Assembly (NCBI RefSeq): GCF_036884655.1
Contig: NC_088342.1
Span: forward strand, 16,825,001 to 16,889,000
Length of the DNA: 64,000 bases
Reading direction: 5' to 3'
Source: Musa acuminata AAA Group
Taxonomy: Eukaryota > Streptophyta > Magnoliopsida > Zingiberales > Musaceae
In this document: positions 22,491 to 34,328 of the stretch, piece by piece
Position numbering within the stretch: position 1 is the stretch's first letter
Layout of the letters: each line of letters starts with the position of its first letter
Program-made: the position numbers and the translations under genes
The notes under the pieces: model-generated
Database searches by the model: none
The model's input: the letters and a program-made list of their open reading frames with translations, nothing else
Told to the model about the DNA's origin: nothing

Positions 22491-23599
22491 ATGGGCTCTA
22501 GAAGATCCTTTAGGGACAAAGGGAAGAGGAGATTAGAAGAAAACTTTGATTCCACACTTTTTGATTCAAATCTACATGCCGAAAAATTTACTTCCATAGA
22601 ATTTAGAAATGTTCATAAGGGAAAGTATATTGACTTAGATGAACTAAGTGATTTAGAGCCAATTCAATGGTTTGCAAATCTAGATCTTCTCCCAATCCTA
22701 CAAATAAATGAACCCATCTACCCTAGACTTGTTAGGTTGTTTTATAACAATCTACATATAGATGAAGAAGAACGGGTGTCTACCTATCTTCTAGGACATC
22801 ATATATTTATCACGGATAGATCCCTTTGCGACATAATAGGCATCCCTATAAAAGATAGAGGTTGTTATTTTAGAGGATAATGGGATGATGAAACAATTGG
22901 GACTACGTATGTTGATGCCTTAGGAACAATTTTCGGTAATCCCAACTTAATGGTTTTTCCTAAAAGCTATGAACATCTATTACCATTAAACACCAAAGTA
23001 CTTCATCACATTCTAAGTAGTATCATTCTCCCTAACAATACCATCATGATGAAGTAAGTCAAATGGAACTAGGAACCATGTACTGGATCATGAAAGGATT
23101 TAACAACTGTTTTGGTTACCTTATTCAATAAATTATGATAGAAATATCTAAGAAAAACATGATGCTTTAATATGGTGGCATAATCACTAGAATACTTAAT
23201 ACCTACGATATTGCAATACCACCCGATGAAGATGTTATAAAGGTAGATAGATTTAGCATCATAAATAAAAATCTGCTTCATCGAATGAGATGTTTATTTA
23301 GAAATAGAATGTGGGTTAGAATGCCTAGAAGAACCGATCCCCCTTAACCTAAACCAGAACTAGAAATATCAATCTTTAGGGGTACTTAATCTCCTTCGAC
23401 TAGTCTATTTGAGGAAACACATCCATTTGAGCAAGCTCCTGCATCATCTATCGAAGACATAGGGATTCGGATCGATCGCTTTGAACAAAGACAATATCGG
23501 CTTAAACATCGCCAAGATCAAATCCTATCTAAGCTACAGTAAATTCATCGACAATTTGACTCCTTATTTAGGCATTTTAATTTTTCACCTCCTGAATGA
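22491..23599 (+). pseudogene. ORF2 of E3
   Basis: Starts MGSRRSFRDKGKRRLEENFD and is open to a stop at 22878 after DRGCYFRG. It then continues in shifted frames (WDDETIGTTYVDALGTIFGNPN, HHILSSIILP, MPRRTDPP) to FNFSPPE-stop at 23597. Several stops and at least one base loss near 23035. Homologous along its whole length to 7690-8799; see that entry for domain layout. The N-terminal part is the cleanest. Confidence 0.72.
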
Positions 23600-25417
23600 G
23601 CTTGTATATGTAAATGTGGTCACAATTTCTTCTTGTCTTGTTGTAACAATTATGTTATTGTAAACTCTTTATGCTACTCACCTTGATCACAATGCCCCTT
23701 GCCTTGATAACTACTAATCCTTGATATGTTTTACTTAATGTATTATTTGGTGACAATATGCAGAGTTAGGAATATTAATGTAGATTGAACATCGTTTTTG
23801 GATTTTCCTTGAATCTCTTTACGCTACTCGTCTTCAAATTTTTCTTGATCACTTAAGTTTCATATTGAGATTGAATGCTTCTATAACTTGCTTACTTTAT
23901 AAGTTGAAAATCTTGTGCCTTGGTTTCCATGATGAGCATGTTATACTCTCATTGTGATTTGAGAAGATTCATACATCGAATTCTTAATCCTTGAGCACTA
24001 CAAAATTTTGTCTGAATGCATGAACTTATTAAAATTATTTTTCGGACTTTCTTGATTCAATCACTTAATGCTATGATGAGAAGCTTATATGATTACATGT
24101 CTTAATAACATGTTGAAAATTATGTGTTTTAGATATAAAAATTTTCATAATGATAAGCATGTTTTATCTTCATGATTATGTTTGAAAATCTATAGCAAAA
24201 CCATGTCTGAATGCATAAAAGTGTTAAATTTTATTTTCGGATTTTCTTGATCCTAACATGATTTAGTATTTCTCTTCCGGACTTAATGTAGCTTTCATAA
24301 GCATATGTCATATTGAGTTTGTTTCATATCATTGACATATGGAATCAATTAACAAATGCATCTCTCATAGACTTATCGTGTGAAAAATATTTTTTTTGAG
24401 AAATGAATTTAATGAAATGATTCCTTCTTATGAATTCCTTCTTGAAAAAGGAAGATCATTTTTAACACTTGCAAGGATTTGATTCACATACATATCTTGA
24501 TCCTTGCAAAAATGAAGCGTGATTTAATCTCTTATCGATTTTAACTTCATTCAAGTAAGCTCACAAATGATTTTCCTCCTTCATGCAAAAAGATAATGAC
24601 AAATAAAAAGGAAGAAGTAGTGAAAGCTATCTCCATGTCATGTTTTCCTTGAGATGTTTGCATAATTGGTATCCTATCACTCATTGTTAAAAAATGACAT
24701 GAATCATTACCGCACTTATGCTTAAAGTTTGCTTAAATAGTTTTCCTTTTTGTTGATGACAAAGGGGGAGAAATACATGGTAAATTGATGATAGAATTGC
24801 TATGAGTGCCATATTTGAATTATGTTAAGATATCAAAAGCTTGCATCAAAATATATGATATTTTGATGATAGAATTGCTATGAGTGCCATATTTGAATTA
24901 TGTTAAGATATCAAAAGTTTGCATCAAAATATATGATAAATTGGTGATAGAATTGCTATGATTGCCATATTTGCACTATACCATATTTGCACTATGTTAA
25001 GATATCTAGAGCTTACATCACAATTCTACAAATTGATATATTGTCATGAGATGAAATGCTATGATTGCTAAACACTTGAAATATTTGCATTATGTTAAGA
25101 TATTAAGAACTTACATCGCAATTTTACATGTTGATATCTTACTATATGATGAATTGCTACGATTGCTATCTTTCACATTTGAAATGTAAAACCTGAAAAT
25201 GGATGTCAAGCCTTGACATCATTTTCAGAGAAATGCATCATGATAGGAATCATGATGGGAGTATTGATAAGGTTAAACGATCTTAACTTATCAATATGTC
25301 TCTTGAATTCAAAGGCTTTGAATTAAATAATGACTTATCTCAAGTATGGCATATAGATAGGGGGAGTTAAGGTTAACTTCGTTATCAATTGATTGTCATC
25401 ATCAAAATGGGGGAGAT
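23600..25417 (+). other. E3 3' spacer with tandem repeats and polypurine tracts
   Basis: Non-coding, aligned with 8800-10588. A few codons of the RNase H tail near 23761. A repeat of about 90 bases ('gatagaattgctatgagtgc') occurs about three times in 24782-24985. Polypurine tracts at 24761-24773 and 25405-25417. Confidence 0.7.
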
Positions 25418-26679
25418 TCTTGAATCTCAAATTTTGATTATGAAGTCAATTTTTATTTGTTATCTAATCCATATGTTGAGATAAGTGTGCAGGATTAACT
25501 ACGATGGCAGTAAGACATGCAGTAGGAGTTACGCCAGAGTCAAGACCATGATCACGTTGGGGGTTCGAGAGTTCGACGGAAGTCCGGACGGTCGTCGGAA
25601 GCTCTACGAGAACAAATTCGAGAAGTCCAGGAGCTTGCCAAAGAAGCTCGTCGGAACTTACCAAGTGGATCGTCGCAAGTCCAAGAGTTTGCTGGAAGTT
25701 CGTCGGAGCATCGCCGAGGGTTCGTCGGATGTTCGTCAGAAGTTTGCCAGAAGCTCGCTGGAAGAAGCGATTGACGCACCAGAGCAAGTTGTAGTATTAA
25801 TGTCTTAAATATCGTAGTTAGCATGTAGATTAAGTTAGGAATGGGAGGTGATCCCATTAACTTAATATGGGGGCAATTGGGCCCTTGACAGACCCAAATT
25901 GGGCCAAATAGATTAGCTCATTCAGACCTAGAATTCCTAGCTGGCGGTGGCACCGCCCAGTAGACTTGGTCTCCCTGGAATTCTGGGCGGTGGTACCGCC
26001 TGAGCTCAGTCTTAGAGTGGTGTTAGGCGGTAGTACCGCCTAGTTATGGCAGTAGTACTGCCAGGACCCCAAAAAATCGGGAGATGACACTTTTCAGCTC
26101 CAAATTCAAACTGAATGGGGCCTATATAAACCCCACCCTTTCTACATAAAAGGGTAACCGAAAGCTTACAATTATTCTGAGAATGTGAGAGCTTAAATGT
26201 GTTGTAAAAGGCTATAAGTTCTTCTCCCTCTCTTCCTCTAAGTTTTTATCATTCAAGAGAGGAGTGAAAATCTGTAAGGGTTGTCTCCTAAGCCCGTCAA
26301 AAGGAGAAAATGTGTAAAAGGTGGTTGGCCTTCGCCTATTGAAGGAAGGCCTCTAGTGGACGTCGGTGACCTCGTCGGAGGAGGAAGCCAAAAGTGGATG
26401 TAGGTCAAGATTGACCGAACCACTCTAAAATTACGGTACTCTTCGATTTGCATTTAATCTTGCTGTTTACCTTATTTCAAACCTCCATATGTGCTTTACT
26501 TCCTCATTACTTTTGCTGCACTCCTTTATGAACTTGCTTTCAAGTTAAGTTTCCAAAAACAGTTTTACGTCGGAAACGATTTTATCGTACGAACGTTGTT
26601 TGAAATCAACAAAAAATTTTCCGCTGCACTAATTCACCTCCCCCCCCCCCCCCCTCTCTTAGTGCTCTTGATCCTAACA
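25418..26679 (+). repeat. E3 3' LTR
   Basis: Starts TCTTGAATC (TG changed to TC), ends GATCCTAACA after a poly-C tract. 1262 bases, the pair of 14111-15374, TATATAAA at 26123-26130. The palindrome array is shorter than in the 5' copy. Confidence 0.9.
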
Positions 26680-26705
26680 ACCCCCCCCCCTCTTAGTGCC
26701 GACTC

Positions 26706-27200
26706 TTTTTCTAACTAGGAGACCGAGTCCCAGGCGGTGCCACCACCGGCCGTGACTTCAGGTAATGAATGGGCTGTTCAACCGGCTCAATTCAGTCTTG
26801 TTAAGGGCCCAATTGGCCCATAACTAAGTTAGTGGGATTACCTCCCAATCCTAGCTCACCTAATGTTCTAACTACGATTAAGGCAAGTAATCTTTGTCCG
26901 GTATGTCGATTTTTCTCTCAGCAAACCTTCGGCAAACTTCTCGATGAGTCTTCTGGCAAGCTTCTGACGAACTCCTAACGAACCCTTAGTGAACTCTTGA
27001 CGTAGTCTCGGTGATCTTCCGATGAACTCTTGATAAGCTCCCAATACACTACAAGTACATCATCCAAATCTTTGACTCCGGCTCATCATTTGCTCTATGT
27101 CTTACCACTTTCGTAGTTAATCCTGTACACTTATCTCAATACATAAATTAGATCAAACAAATTACCAATTGATTTCATCATCAAATTTTGAGATTCAACA
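26706..27200 (-). repeat. Sirevirus LTR fragment, minus strand
   Basis: The complement starts TGTTGAATCTCAAAA at 27200 and runs through the cgtagtta-aagttagtggg region to a GGTGGTGGCACCGCC palindrome near 26736. It ends at a junction with 'gactctttttc'. Confidence 0.78.
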
Positions 27201-27503
27201 TATTGTTGTTTCCTAAATATTGGTGTTTCAGATACTGGATTAGGTGGGAGGGGGTCAATCCTTCTAGGTAATCTAGTCCAAGTCCCATTTCTGACTATAC
27301 ATATTAATCTTCTTAGCAGGTTTCTATTTATGATATTAAACCTATCTAGTTTCAAGATTTCTTCGTCAGGTGGAATGACTATGTCATATGCATGGATTAT
27401 TATAGTGATCAATCCACCATATGGAAGCATCATATCCTTTTTTGATAGTTCGATCATGTTTTGTTGTATTAGGTAACCAAAATAATTGTCATGTCCCTTC
27501 ATA
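27201..27503 (-). pseudogene. ORF2 C-terminal fragment, minus strand, unit 1
   Basis: Reads MKGHDNYFGYLIQQNMIEL, LPYGGLIT, IPPDEEILKLDRFNIINRN, matching codons 198-295 or so of the E1 ORF2, then passes into LTR sequence. Confidence 0.78.
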
Positions 27504-27772
27504 ATCCAACGAACTCTCGGTGAGCTCCCAACGAACCCTCAGCGAACTTCCGATGAACCCTCAGCGAACTCCAGACAAACTCTCGACGATCTTCCGATGA
27601 ACTCTCGGTGAGCTCCCAACACACTTCCGGTACATCATCCGAATCTTCAACTCCAACTCATCATCTACTTTATATCTTACAGCTATCATAGTTAATCCTA
27701 CATACTTATCTCAACATATAAATTTGATCAAACAATTTACCAATTGATTTAATCATCAAAATCCAAGATTCA
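27504..27772 (-). repeat. Second minus-strand LTR start fragment
   Basis: The complement starts TATTGAATCTTGG near 27772 and contains the gaactctcggtgagctccc region. About 270 bases. Confidence 0.7.
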
Positions 27773-28570
27773 ATAGATTCATGTTCCCTAAATATTGGTG
27801 TTTCAGGTTCTGGATCAAGTGGGAGGGGGTCAGTCCTTCTAGGTAATCTAGTCTAAGTCTCATTTCTGACTATACATCTTAATCTTCTTAGTAGGTTTCT
27901 ATTTATGATATTAAACCTATCTAGTTTCAACTTTTCTTCGTTAGGTGGAATGACTATGTCATATGCATAGATTATTCTAGTGATCAAACCACCATATGGA
28001 AGCATCATATCCTTTTTTGATAGTTCGATCATGTTTTGTTGTATTATGTAACCAAAACAATTGTTTTGAGAGTATAATACTTATCAAGATGTGATGAAGC
28101 AATTTGGCATTGAAAGGTAATAAATGTTCACAACTTTTTGGAAGGATAGACAAGTTTGGATTACCAAAAATAGTACCTAATGCTTCAAAATAAGTGGTTC
28201 CAACTAATTCTTCGTCCCATTGTCCTCTAATGTAACAACAGCTCATTTTCTCAGTAATTCCTATGAGGTTATAAATTATGCTATCTGTAATAGGTATATG
28301 ATGTCCTAAGAGATAGGTGGAGACCCTATCGTGTTCATCCATACGCAAGTTGTTGTAAAACAACTTAACAAGTCTAGGATAGATAGGTTTACTTATTTAA
28401 AGGATTGGGAGGATATCTAGGTTAGCAAACCATTGAATTAGTTCCAAATTACTCAATTCCTTTAAATCTACGTATTTACCCTTATGAACATTTCTAGATT
28501 CTATGGTTAGAAATTTAAGGCATGTTGAGGAGAATAAAAAAGTAGGGAGTCATAGGTTTCATCTAATCTT
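27773..28570 (-). pseudogene. ORF2 fragment, minus strand, unit 2
   Basis: The longest ORF2 piece of this locus. From 28570 it reads DETYDSLLFYSPQHALNF (N-terminal region), FYNNLRMDEHDRVSTYLLG, FEALGTIFGNPN, HHILISIILSKQ. A deletion follows that fuses this to FWLHNTTKHDRT in a shifted frame. The first 20 or so codons are removed by the E2 insertion. Confidence 0.75.
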
Positions 28571-29735
28571 TGTTGAATCTCGAATTTTGATGATGAAGTC
28601 AATTGTAATTTATTTTATCTAATCTATATGTTGAGAAAAGTGTGCAGGATTAACTACGATAGTAGTAAAAGATGAAGCAGGTGTTGTGCCGGAGTCAAGA
28701 TCAAGATCACGTTGGAAGTTCGAGAGTTCATCGGAAGTCCGAACGTTCATCAGAAGTTCTACGGGAACCAACCGAGAAGTCCAGGAGCTTGCCATAGAAG
28801 CTCATTGAAAATCGCCAAGAAGATCGTCACAAAGTCTAAGAGCTTGTCGGGAGTTCACTGGAGCATTGCCGAGAGTTCGTCAGATGTTCGCCGAAAGTAC
28901 GCCGGAAGCTCACCGGAAGTGCGATTGATGCATCGGAATATGAATTGCAGTAATCATGTCTTAATTATCGTAGTTAGAGTGTAAATTAAGTTAGGATTGG
29001 AAGGTAATCCCACTAACTTAATTATGGGCCAATTGGGCCCTAAGTTGGGCTGGTTTAGGTCGGATTCAAGGCCCAACCAAGACCTAGAATTCCTGACCGA
29101 CGGTGGTACCGCCTGGAAAGCAATGCTCTTGGATTCCTGGGCGATGGTACCGCCCAGGATGGGCGGTGGTACCACCGACAACAGTGCTGCCAACGATGGT
29201 ACCGCCCTTGTTCGGCGGTGGTACCGCCCAAGGTCATATCAGCGGCGGTAGTACCACCCAGTAACGGTGGTGGTACCGCTAGTAACCCAAATTTCGGGAA
29301 TTAGACACTTTTTGACTCTATTTTTGAAAGCAATTGGGGTCTATAAATACCCCACCCTTTTCTGCATGAAAGGGCACCGAAATCTTGATATATTCTTAAG
29401 TCTTTGAAGTGTTAAAGAGTTGTAGAAGGGTTAGAGTTCTCCTCCTTCCTTTCTAAGTGTCGAGATCATTCAAGAGAGGAGTGAAACGTATAAGGGTTGT
29501 CTCCTAAACCCCGAAAAAGGAGAAAAGCTGTAAAAGGTAGTTGGCCTTCACCTATTGAAGGAAGGCCTCTAGTGAATGCCGGTGACCTCATTGGAGGAGG
29601 AAGCCGAAAGTGGATGTAGGTCACAATTGACCGAACCACTCTAAATCTGATTTGCATTTCATTTTGAGCAATCTTCCTTAACTGCAAATCATTTTATAGC
29701 AAAGTACTTCTTCTCCTCAACTTGCTTTCACTGCA
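28571..29735 (+). repeat. E2: truncated Sirevirus LTR
   Basis: TGTTGAATCTCGAATTTTG start, palindrome array 29098-29275, TATAAATA at 29342-29349, then the usual 'tattgaaggaaggcctctagtg' R-like region. It breaks off near 29735 at 'cactgcacct' into E4 without the poly-C and GATCCTAACA end. No partner LTR found. Confidence 0.82.
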
Positions 29736-30017
29736 CCTCGGAGCAGGCCTGGAGTTTTGAGGAGCATCGTCGCAGCCCTACTGTGTGGATCACTACTAGA
29801 GAGGACGCTTGACCTCCTTCACCCTCTCCTAGAGATCTGCAAGGAAACAGGGATATATGATCTCCCTAGGTAACACAATCTATTCTATATATAGTTTGTT
29901 TCACGGATTTTTGCGCACCAATCTTTGCACAACGACGAACATCTTTTTTGGAAATTGGGGATTTTGTTTTCTTACTCTTCCACTACGCATGTGATGTCGC
30001 CCCAAGATTTCCAATAG

Positions 30018-30030
30018 TGGTATCAGAGCC
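30018..30030 (+). other. Primer-binding site of E4
   Basis: TGGTATCAGAGCC after an LTR end 'tttccaata'. Confidence 0.85.
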
Positions 30031-31170
30031 ATATTGTTCGTGCGAATGACTGGTTTCGAAGTGCGTGTGTTGTGCTTAGGAAGAATTTTGACGTTAAATT
30101 ATTGACGTAATAGACGAGGAAGGGTAGCAATTATTGCTGCCCTTGCTACGCTCGAAGATAACTGCCTGCTTGCTGCCATCTTCGTTCAGGCAGGTCGCCT
30201 ACAGCGGTGGCGCGCAAGAGCGGTGCCTACGGGTGTTGGACCCGTGGGCAAAGGTGCTGCGGGGCAGCGGTGCCTTCGGCCGCAGCACCCGCGGGCTGAG
30301 GCACCGTAGGGCAGCGTCGCTTGCGGCCGCTGCTCCAATAGGGTGACGCGCCGTAGGGCAACGACGCTTGTGGCTGCTGCTCCCATGGCAAAACCCCCAT
30401 AGGGGTGGTCACCCGGCGAGGCAGCACCGCTTGCGGGTGTTGCCTCGTGGGCAGAACCGCCCGCGGGGGCAACACTACCCATGGGGGCACCCACTTGCAA
30501 TGGTGGCACCCAAGCCCCGTTGCACATGCCGTCGCCAGTAGTGTGGCGTCGGCAATAGAAGCAGGGAAGAGGGAGAGGGGATTAGAGTTTTGGGCAAAAA
30601 GATAGTTTTACCTCTCGAAATTTGAGAAATTTCAATTTCTGTCTTTTGTTCAAATTACAAAAATACCCCTAGGAATTTAGAAATTTCCTACATGTCCCTG
30701 ATTTTAGAAAATATTAATTAATTAAAAGGTTTAGTTTATTATTATTTTTTTTATTATTTAGTAGTCTTACATGATAATGATTTTTACATGTGATGTTTAA
30801 TGTGTGGACGGATGATCATGGACCTTGTGATGTTTGTACTTGTGATTATTGTTATTGGGGTCTGCGAGCCTCTATTATATATCTCATTTATTGTCGGGTC
30901 TGCGTGCCTATGATTAAGTTATAATCACATGAGGAGGCGCAGCGGGAGCGTGGATGCGATAGCGGGACCCACGAGACGGATGATCGCGATGCATAAAGAT
31001 GCATCGAGATGTCGACGGAACCGACGAGGACGAGATGGACGATCATAGGACATGGAGATGCACCGTTGCACACATAGATCTTGATGTGAGTGATTAGGCC
31101 TACTGACTTGGGCCTGATCAAATTAGATTATGGTCCATGATCATCTGGTGTGATTGCTTATACACATACT

Positions 31171-31173
<3 letters not shown>

Positions 31174-31233
<60 letters not shown>
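31174..31233. repeat. (AT)n microsatellite
   Basis: About 30 uninterrupted AT units. Confidence 0.95.
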
Positions 31234-31237
<4 letters not shown>

Positions 31238-31401
31238 CATACGATGTAGATATATATTAAATATGTATATGTGTGATATATCATATTAGGAGACCAAATC
31301 ATAAAAACATCTCTCTCGATAATATTAATTCAGTAAACGTGAGGCAATTAGATTGACCCACGTGGCCTTCCATCGTTATAGGTAGGAATCGATTCCCCGT
31401 G

Positions 31402-31713
31402 TAGGTTGAGTTAGTCGAGTCCCTCGACGCTCACCTATATCGCGATTCACTATCTTGCTTATGACATAGAGATGTCATCGGTGACCTGAGGACATGGTAT
31501 GCTTAGTCGAGTCCCTCGAGGGTATATTATCGAATCAGACTCATCTTGTAACGATGGTGTTGACTTGACCGAGCATTATGGTTAGTCGAGTTCCTCGAGA
31601 CCATGGTGATTCGGTGTCCGAACAGGACAAGAATCACAAGGAGTTGTAATTGGCAAGAGTTGCCTACCTTTTGGGCTTAGTGTAATTAGTCAAGTCCCTC
31701 GAGGTTACACTAA
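31402..31713 (+). repeat. Four hairpins with a shared GTCGAG-TCC-CTCGAC tip
   Basis: Tips at 31414-31428, 31506-31520, 31585-31599 and 31689-31703 (92, 79 and 104 bases apart). Each is extended by its own outer stem: 31402-31410 with 31430-31437; 31498-31502 with 31522-31526; 31574-31582 with 31600-31608; 31677-31685 with 31705-31713 (nine perfect pairs). The outer stems differ in sequence but stay paired, some through G-U. Confidence 0.7.
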
Positions 31714-31899
31714 TATGCTAATTGGATCCTGATCCCCACTAGAAGTATGCCGGAGACTTCCGTTTCACGTGCTGAGGGTGTCGCGTGACTCGCTAGTAAA
31801 ATAGTGGGAGCATATTAAGATAGAAGCTCATATCTTGATTGTTTATTTCTTGCAAAATCTGCATGTCATTCATTTCTGCTGCATCTTTATTTTCAGAAA

Positions 31900-32152
31900 A
31901 TATCGGTTTCAAATCCCTTACGTGGCATACTTGATGTCAACCATCTCACTAGTGCAAATTATACAGATTGGCTCCACAACTTGAGAATTGTTCTCACGGC
32001 GGAGAAAATCACGTACGTTCTTGATATAGTGATGCCTACGCCCGAAGAAGGGGCAAGCGAGGATGAGATCGCTCGCTACGTGAAGTACATTGATGACTCC
32101 ACTCTTGCTCAGTGCTACATGTTGGGCTCTATAACTCCTGAGTTACAAAGAT
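31900..32152 (+). pseudogene. E4 copia gag, N-terminal fragment
   Basis: 84 codons: SNPLRGILDVNHLTSANYTDW, LRIVLTAEKITYVLD, ARYVKYIDDSTLAQCYMLGS. This is the typical N-terminus of plant copia Gag (UBN2-type). The expected start is ATA at 31900-31902 rather than ATG; the next ATG is at 31981. Cut by E5 after ELQRL. Confidence 0.87.
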
Positions 32153-32601
32153 TGTTGAATCTCGGATTTTGATGATGAAGTCAATTGTCATTTGTTATCT
32201 AATCCATATGTTGAGATAAGTGTGCAGGATTAACTACAATGGAAGAAAGACATGCAGTAGGAGTTGTGCCGGAGTCAAGACCTTGATCACGTTGGGAGTT
32301 CGAGAGTTCGACGGAAGTCCAGACGGTCGTCGAAGGTTCTGCGGGAACAAATCAGAGAAGTCCAGGAGCTTGCCAAAGAAGCTCGTCGGAACTCACCAAG
32401 TGGATCGTCGCAAGTCCAGGAGTTTGCCGGAAGTCCGCTGGAGCATCGCCGAAGGTTCATCGGATGTTCGCCGGAAGAAGCGATTGACGCACCATAGCAA
32501 GTTGTAGTAAATGTCTTAAGAAATATCGTAGTTAGCATGTAGATTAAGTTAGGAATGGGAAGTGATCCCATTAACTTAATCTGGGGGCAATTGGGCCCTT
32601 G

Positions 32602-32995
32602 TGTAAGGACTCTAGCTAGGAGAGTCCTAATTGAGAGGGACATTAATGTAAAACCTACCTAAGCCGACCCCTATTAAAGCGGTGAAGAAGCCGGCTAGGG
32701 TTAGGAGGTTGTTTGTTAGAGAAGAATTAGGAGTTGTAAAGGAATAGGAGTCTTGAGTAGAAGTCATATTAGGAGTTGGTTAGAAGTAGGAGTCTTAAGT
32801 AGGAGTCCTATTAGGAGTTAGGGTTTAGAAACCCTATAAATAGCCATGTATTCCTCCTCTTTTGATAAGCAATAGATGAATCTTTTCTACAGCCTTTGAG
32901 CAGCAACTTGGAGGGAGGAACCCCTATAGAGTTACAAGGAGGCCGATCCCCTAAAGAGATCAACCCCAAGTTTAGAATCTGCAAGGGTTCTAACA
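32602..32995 (+). repeat. Gypsy B 5' LTR
   Basis: Starts TGTAAGGACTC (one change from the 3' LTR), ends GGTTCTAACA. TATAAATA at 32835-32842. Confidence 0.92.
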
Positions 32996-32997
32996 CC

Positions 32998-33010
32998 TGG
33001 TATCAGAGCA
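32998..33010 (+). other. Primer-binding site of gypsy B
   Basis: TGGTATCAGAGC, two bases after the LTR. Confidence 0.9.
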
Positions 33011-34328
33011 GCGTTCTTGGCATCTTGCTGCCCTTCCACAGCCATCCATCAACCCTCCACAACCGCCCAAAGCAATTCCCATAATTGCTTAAAAGATCGT
33101 CGCCAAATTCTGCCGTCATCTCCACCACCGCGGATCATCCTTTGATCTCCCCATGAATTTCAACAGGTTCTGGTTTCCTACCTTATTGCTGCTGCAATTT
33201 AGTTATCCTTATTAAAAAATCCCAAAAAAATTGTTCCTATATTGCTGCATTAACTTTTCGTCATAAAGATTTCATCTCTACGACGAAAGATACATTGCAG
33301 AATTCTAACCGTATAGCACCGTCTGTTTGATCTTGCTACTGTGTTTTTTCTATCCAAATCTCTACAAAATTTTTATGACATCTTTGACACTTCCTAACAG
33401 CAGATTTTCCTTTGGTTTTGTCAAAAAATTCTCAATATAAACCATTGATATTTTACATCTAATCTGCTATACTTAAAAATCTGCACTGTAAAATTTCAGC
33501 CGCATAGCACTGTTTGTTTGATCTTGATACTATGTTGTTTCTATCCAAATCTCTACGAAATTTTTATGATAGCTTTGACACTTCCTAATAATAGATTTCC
33601 CTTTGGTTTCATCAAAAAATTCTCAATATAAACTAATGATCTTTTATGTCCAACCTGCTATACTTAAAAATCTGTGCTGCAGAAAATTTCAGCCGCATAC
33701 TGTTGCCTTAACCCATCTATTTGCAATCTTTTTTGAATGAAATTTCTTATACACTTCATAGATTATCTTGGCTTCCATCTAAGATTGATCTATTGAGGAA
33801 TTCATCTCTAAAAACGATTTTGTGTTGCTGTAAATTTTCATCGTAAACTGCTGAAATTTTTCGACAAGAATTCTGCTATCACAACTTGCACCAATTTCCT
33901 TGCTGTTATACTGCCGAAATTTTCTTGATTAAATTAGTCATCCTTGCTGTCATATAAACTGTGATTTTGCTATCAATTCTCTCCTCAATTCTCTCAAGTT
34001 TTTGGTGGAAATTACGTCGAGAAACCGTTGTTTCTTCGACGACAATTCTACTCTTACAAGACAGCACATACTTGTTGCAAATTCCACTTATTTCTATCAA
34101 ACCTTTGCTATCATTTACCACAGATCCAAAACTTTCATCCACAGCCCTAAAACTCCACTAAATCACACTCTCAAACTGCACCCAAAACAGCCACAAAACA
34201 AGCCTAAATCGTAGCCTACATCTACCAATCCACCAACCCTTTCGACCATCACCTCTCTCAACCTATACACGCCTTTAACCCGAAAACAAAAGAAAGATCA
34301 TAACATCACAGATTTGGAGGCATATACT
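33011..34328 (+). other. Leader of gypsy B with direct repeats
   Basis: Homologous to 1281-2595. Two direct repeats of about 190 bases ('gccgcatagcac' core, from about 33297 and 33488). No gene. Confidence 0.7.

Larger units (their letters stand above)
14111..26679 (+). mobile_element. E3: non-autonomous Sirevirus with gag and ORF2
   Basis: 5' LTR 14111-15374, primer-binding site 15377, gag 15425-17008, spacer, minus-strand LTR element 17576-22177, ORF2 22491-23599, spacer, polypurine tract, 3' LTR 25418-26679. The flanks are ACCAC (14106-14110) and ACCCC (26680-26684), a TSD with one difference inside a C-rich stretch. It has no protease, integrase or RT. Confidence 0.88.
1..26705 (+). mobile_element. 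E0: outermost Sirevirus (Ty1/copia), 3' end only, split by insertions
   Basis: The pieces are 1-447 and 12010-12502 (3' spacer) and 12503-14110 plus about 26680-26705 (3' LTR). Joining 447 to 12015 restores a continuous spacer of the type seen before the E7 3' LTR (around 53040-53500): repeated lines about 'cttgc...agaag' and a GGGGGAGA tract at 125-137. The LTR begins TATTGAATC at 12503 (TG changed to TA) directly after an AAGGAGGAGAT polypurine tract. Its first 300 bases match the E7 LTR better than those of E1 or E3. E1 is inserted at 447/448 and E3 at 14110/14111. The last LTR bases are lost where the sequence changes to a minus-strand LTR near 26705. The 5' part lies before the window. 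Confidence 0.75.
26706..28570 (-). mobile_element. Rearranged minus-strand Sirevirus fragments: ORF2 and LTR start, duplicated
   Basis: On the minus strand, from high to low coordinate: ORF2 (28570-27773), LTR start (27772-27504), ORF2 3' piece (27503-27201), LTR start (27200-26706). The repeat unit is about 573 bases. The usual 1.8-kb spacer with polypurine tracts between ORF2 and LTR is missing in both units. E2 truncates ORF2 at 28570; the other end joins the broken E0 LTR. Confidence 0.75.
30031..31899 (+). other. E4 leader: GC-rich repeats, AT microsatellite, hairpin series
   Basis: 30200-30540 is GC-rich with repeated 'gggcagcg..cgcttg..gctgctcc' phrases; its open frames are low-complexity Ala/Pro/Gly/Arg and not credible genes. 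An (AT)n run lies at 31174-31233. 31400-31715 holds four related hairpins (separate entry). Confidence 0.6.
29736..32152 (+). mobile_element. E4: 5' part of a second Ty1/copia lineage
   Basis: Partial LTR 29736-30016, primer-binding site 30018, a long leader, and a gag start that is cut at 32152 by E5. The sequence is unlike the Sireviruses around it. Its remainder should lie beyond the E5 3' end, outside the window. Confidence 0.8.

Noticed and set aside
26641..26700. Two adjacent poly-C/tcttagtgc segments as a tandem duplication
   Set aside because: Better explained as the end of the E3 LTR followed by the resumed end of the E0 LTR, consistent with the insertion site.
30186..30527. Overlapping open frames of 87-113 codons in the GC-rich tract
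   Set aside because: Low-complexity Ala/Pro/Gly/Arg translations open in several frames at once because of GC-rich repeats; no domain, and inside the leader of copia E4.
31888..31899. tttattttcag before E4 gag as an intron 3' splice site
   Set aside because: It looks like one, but no matching donor or need for splicing is visible; the gag start can be explained by ATG changed to ATA.
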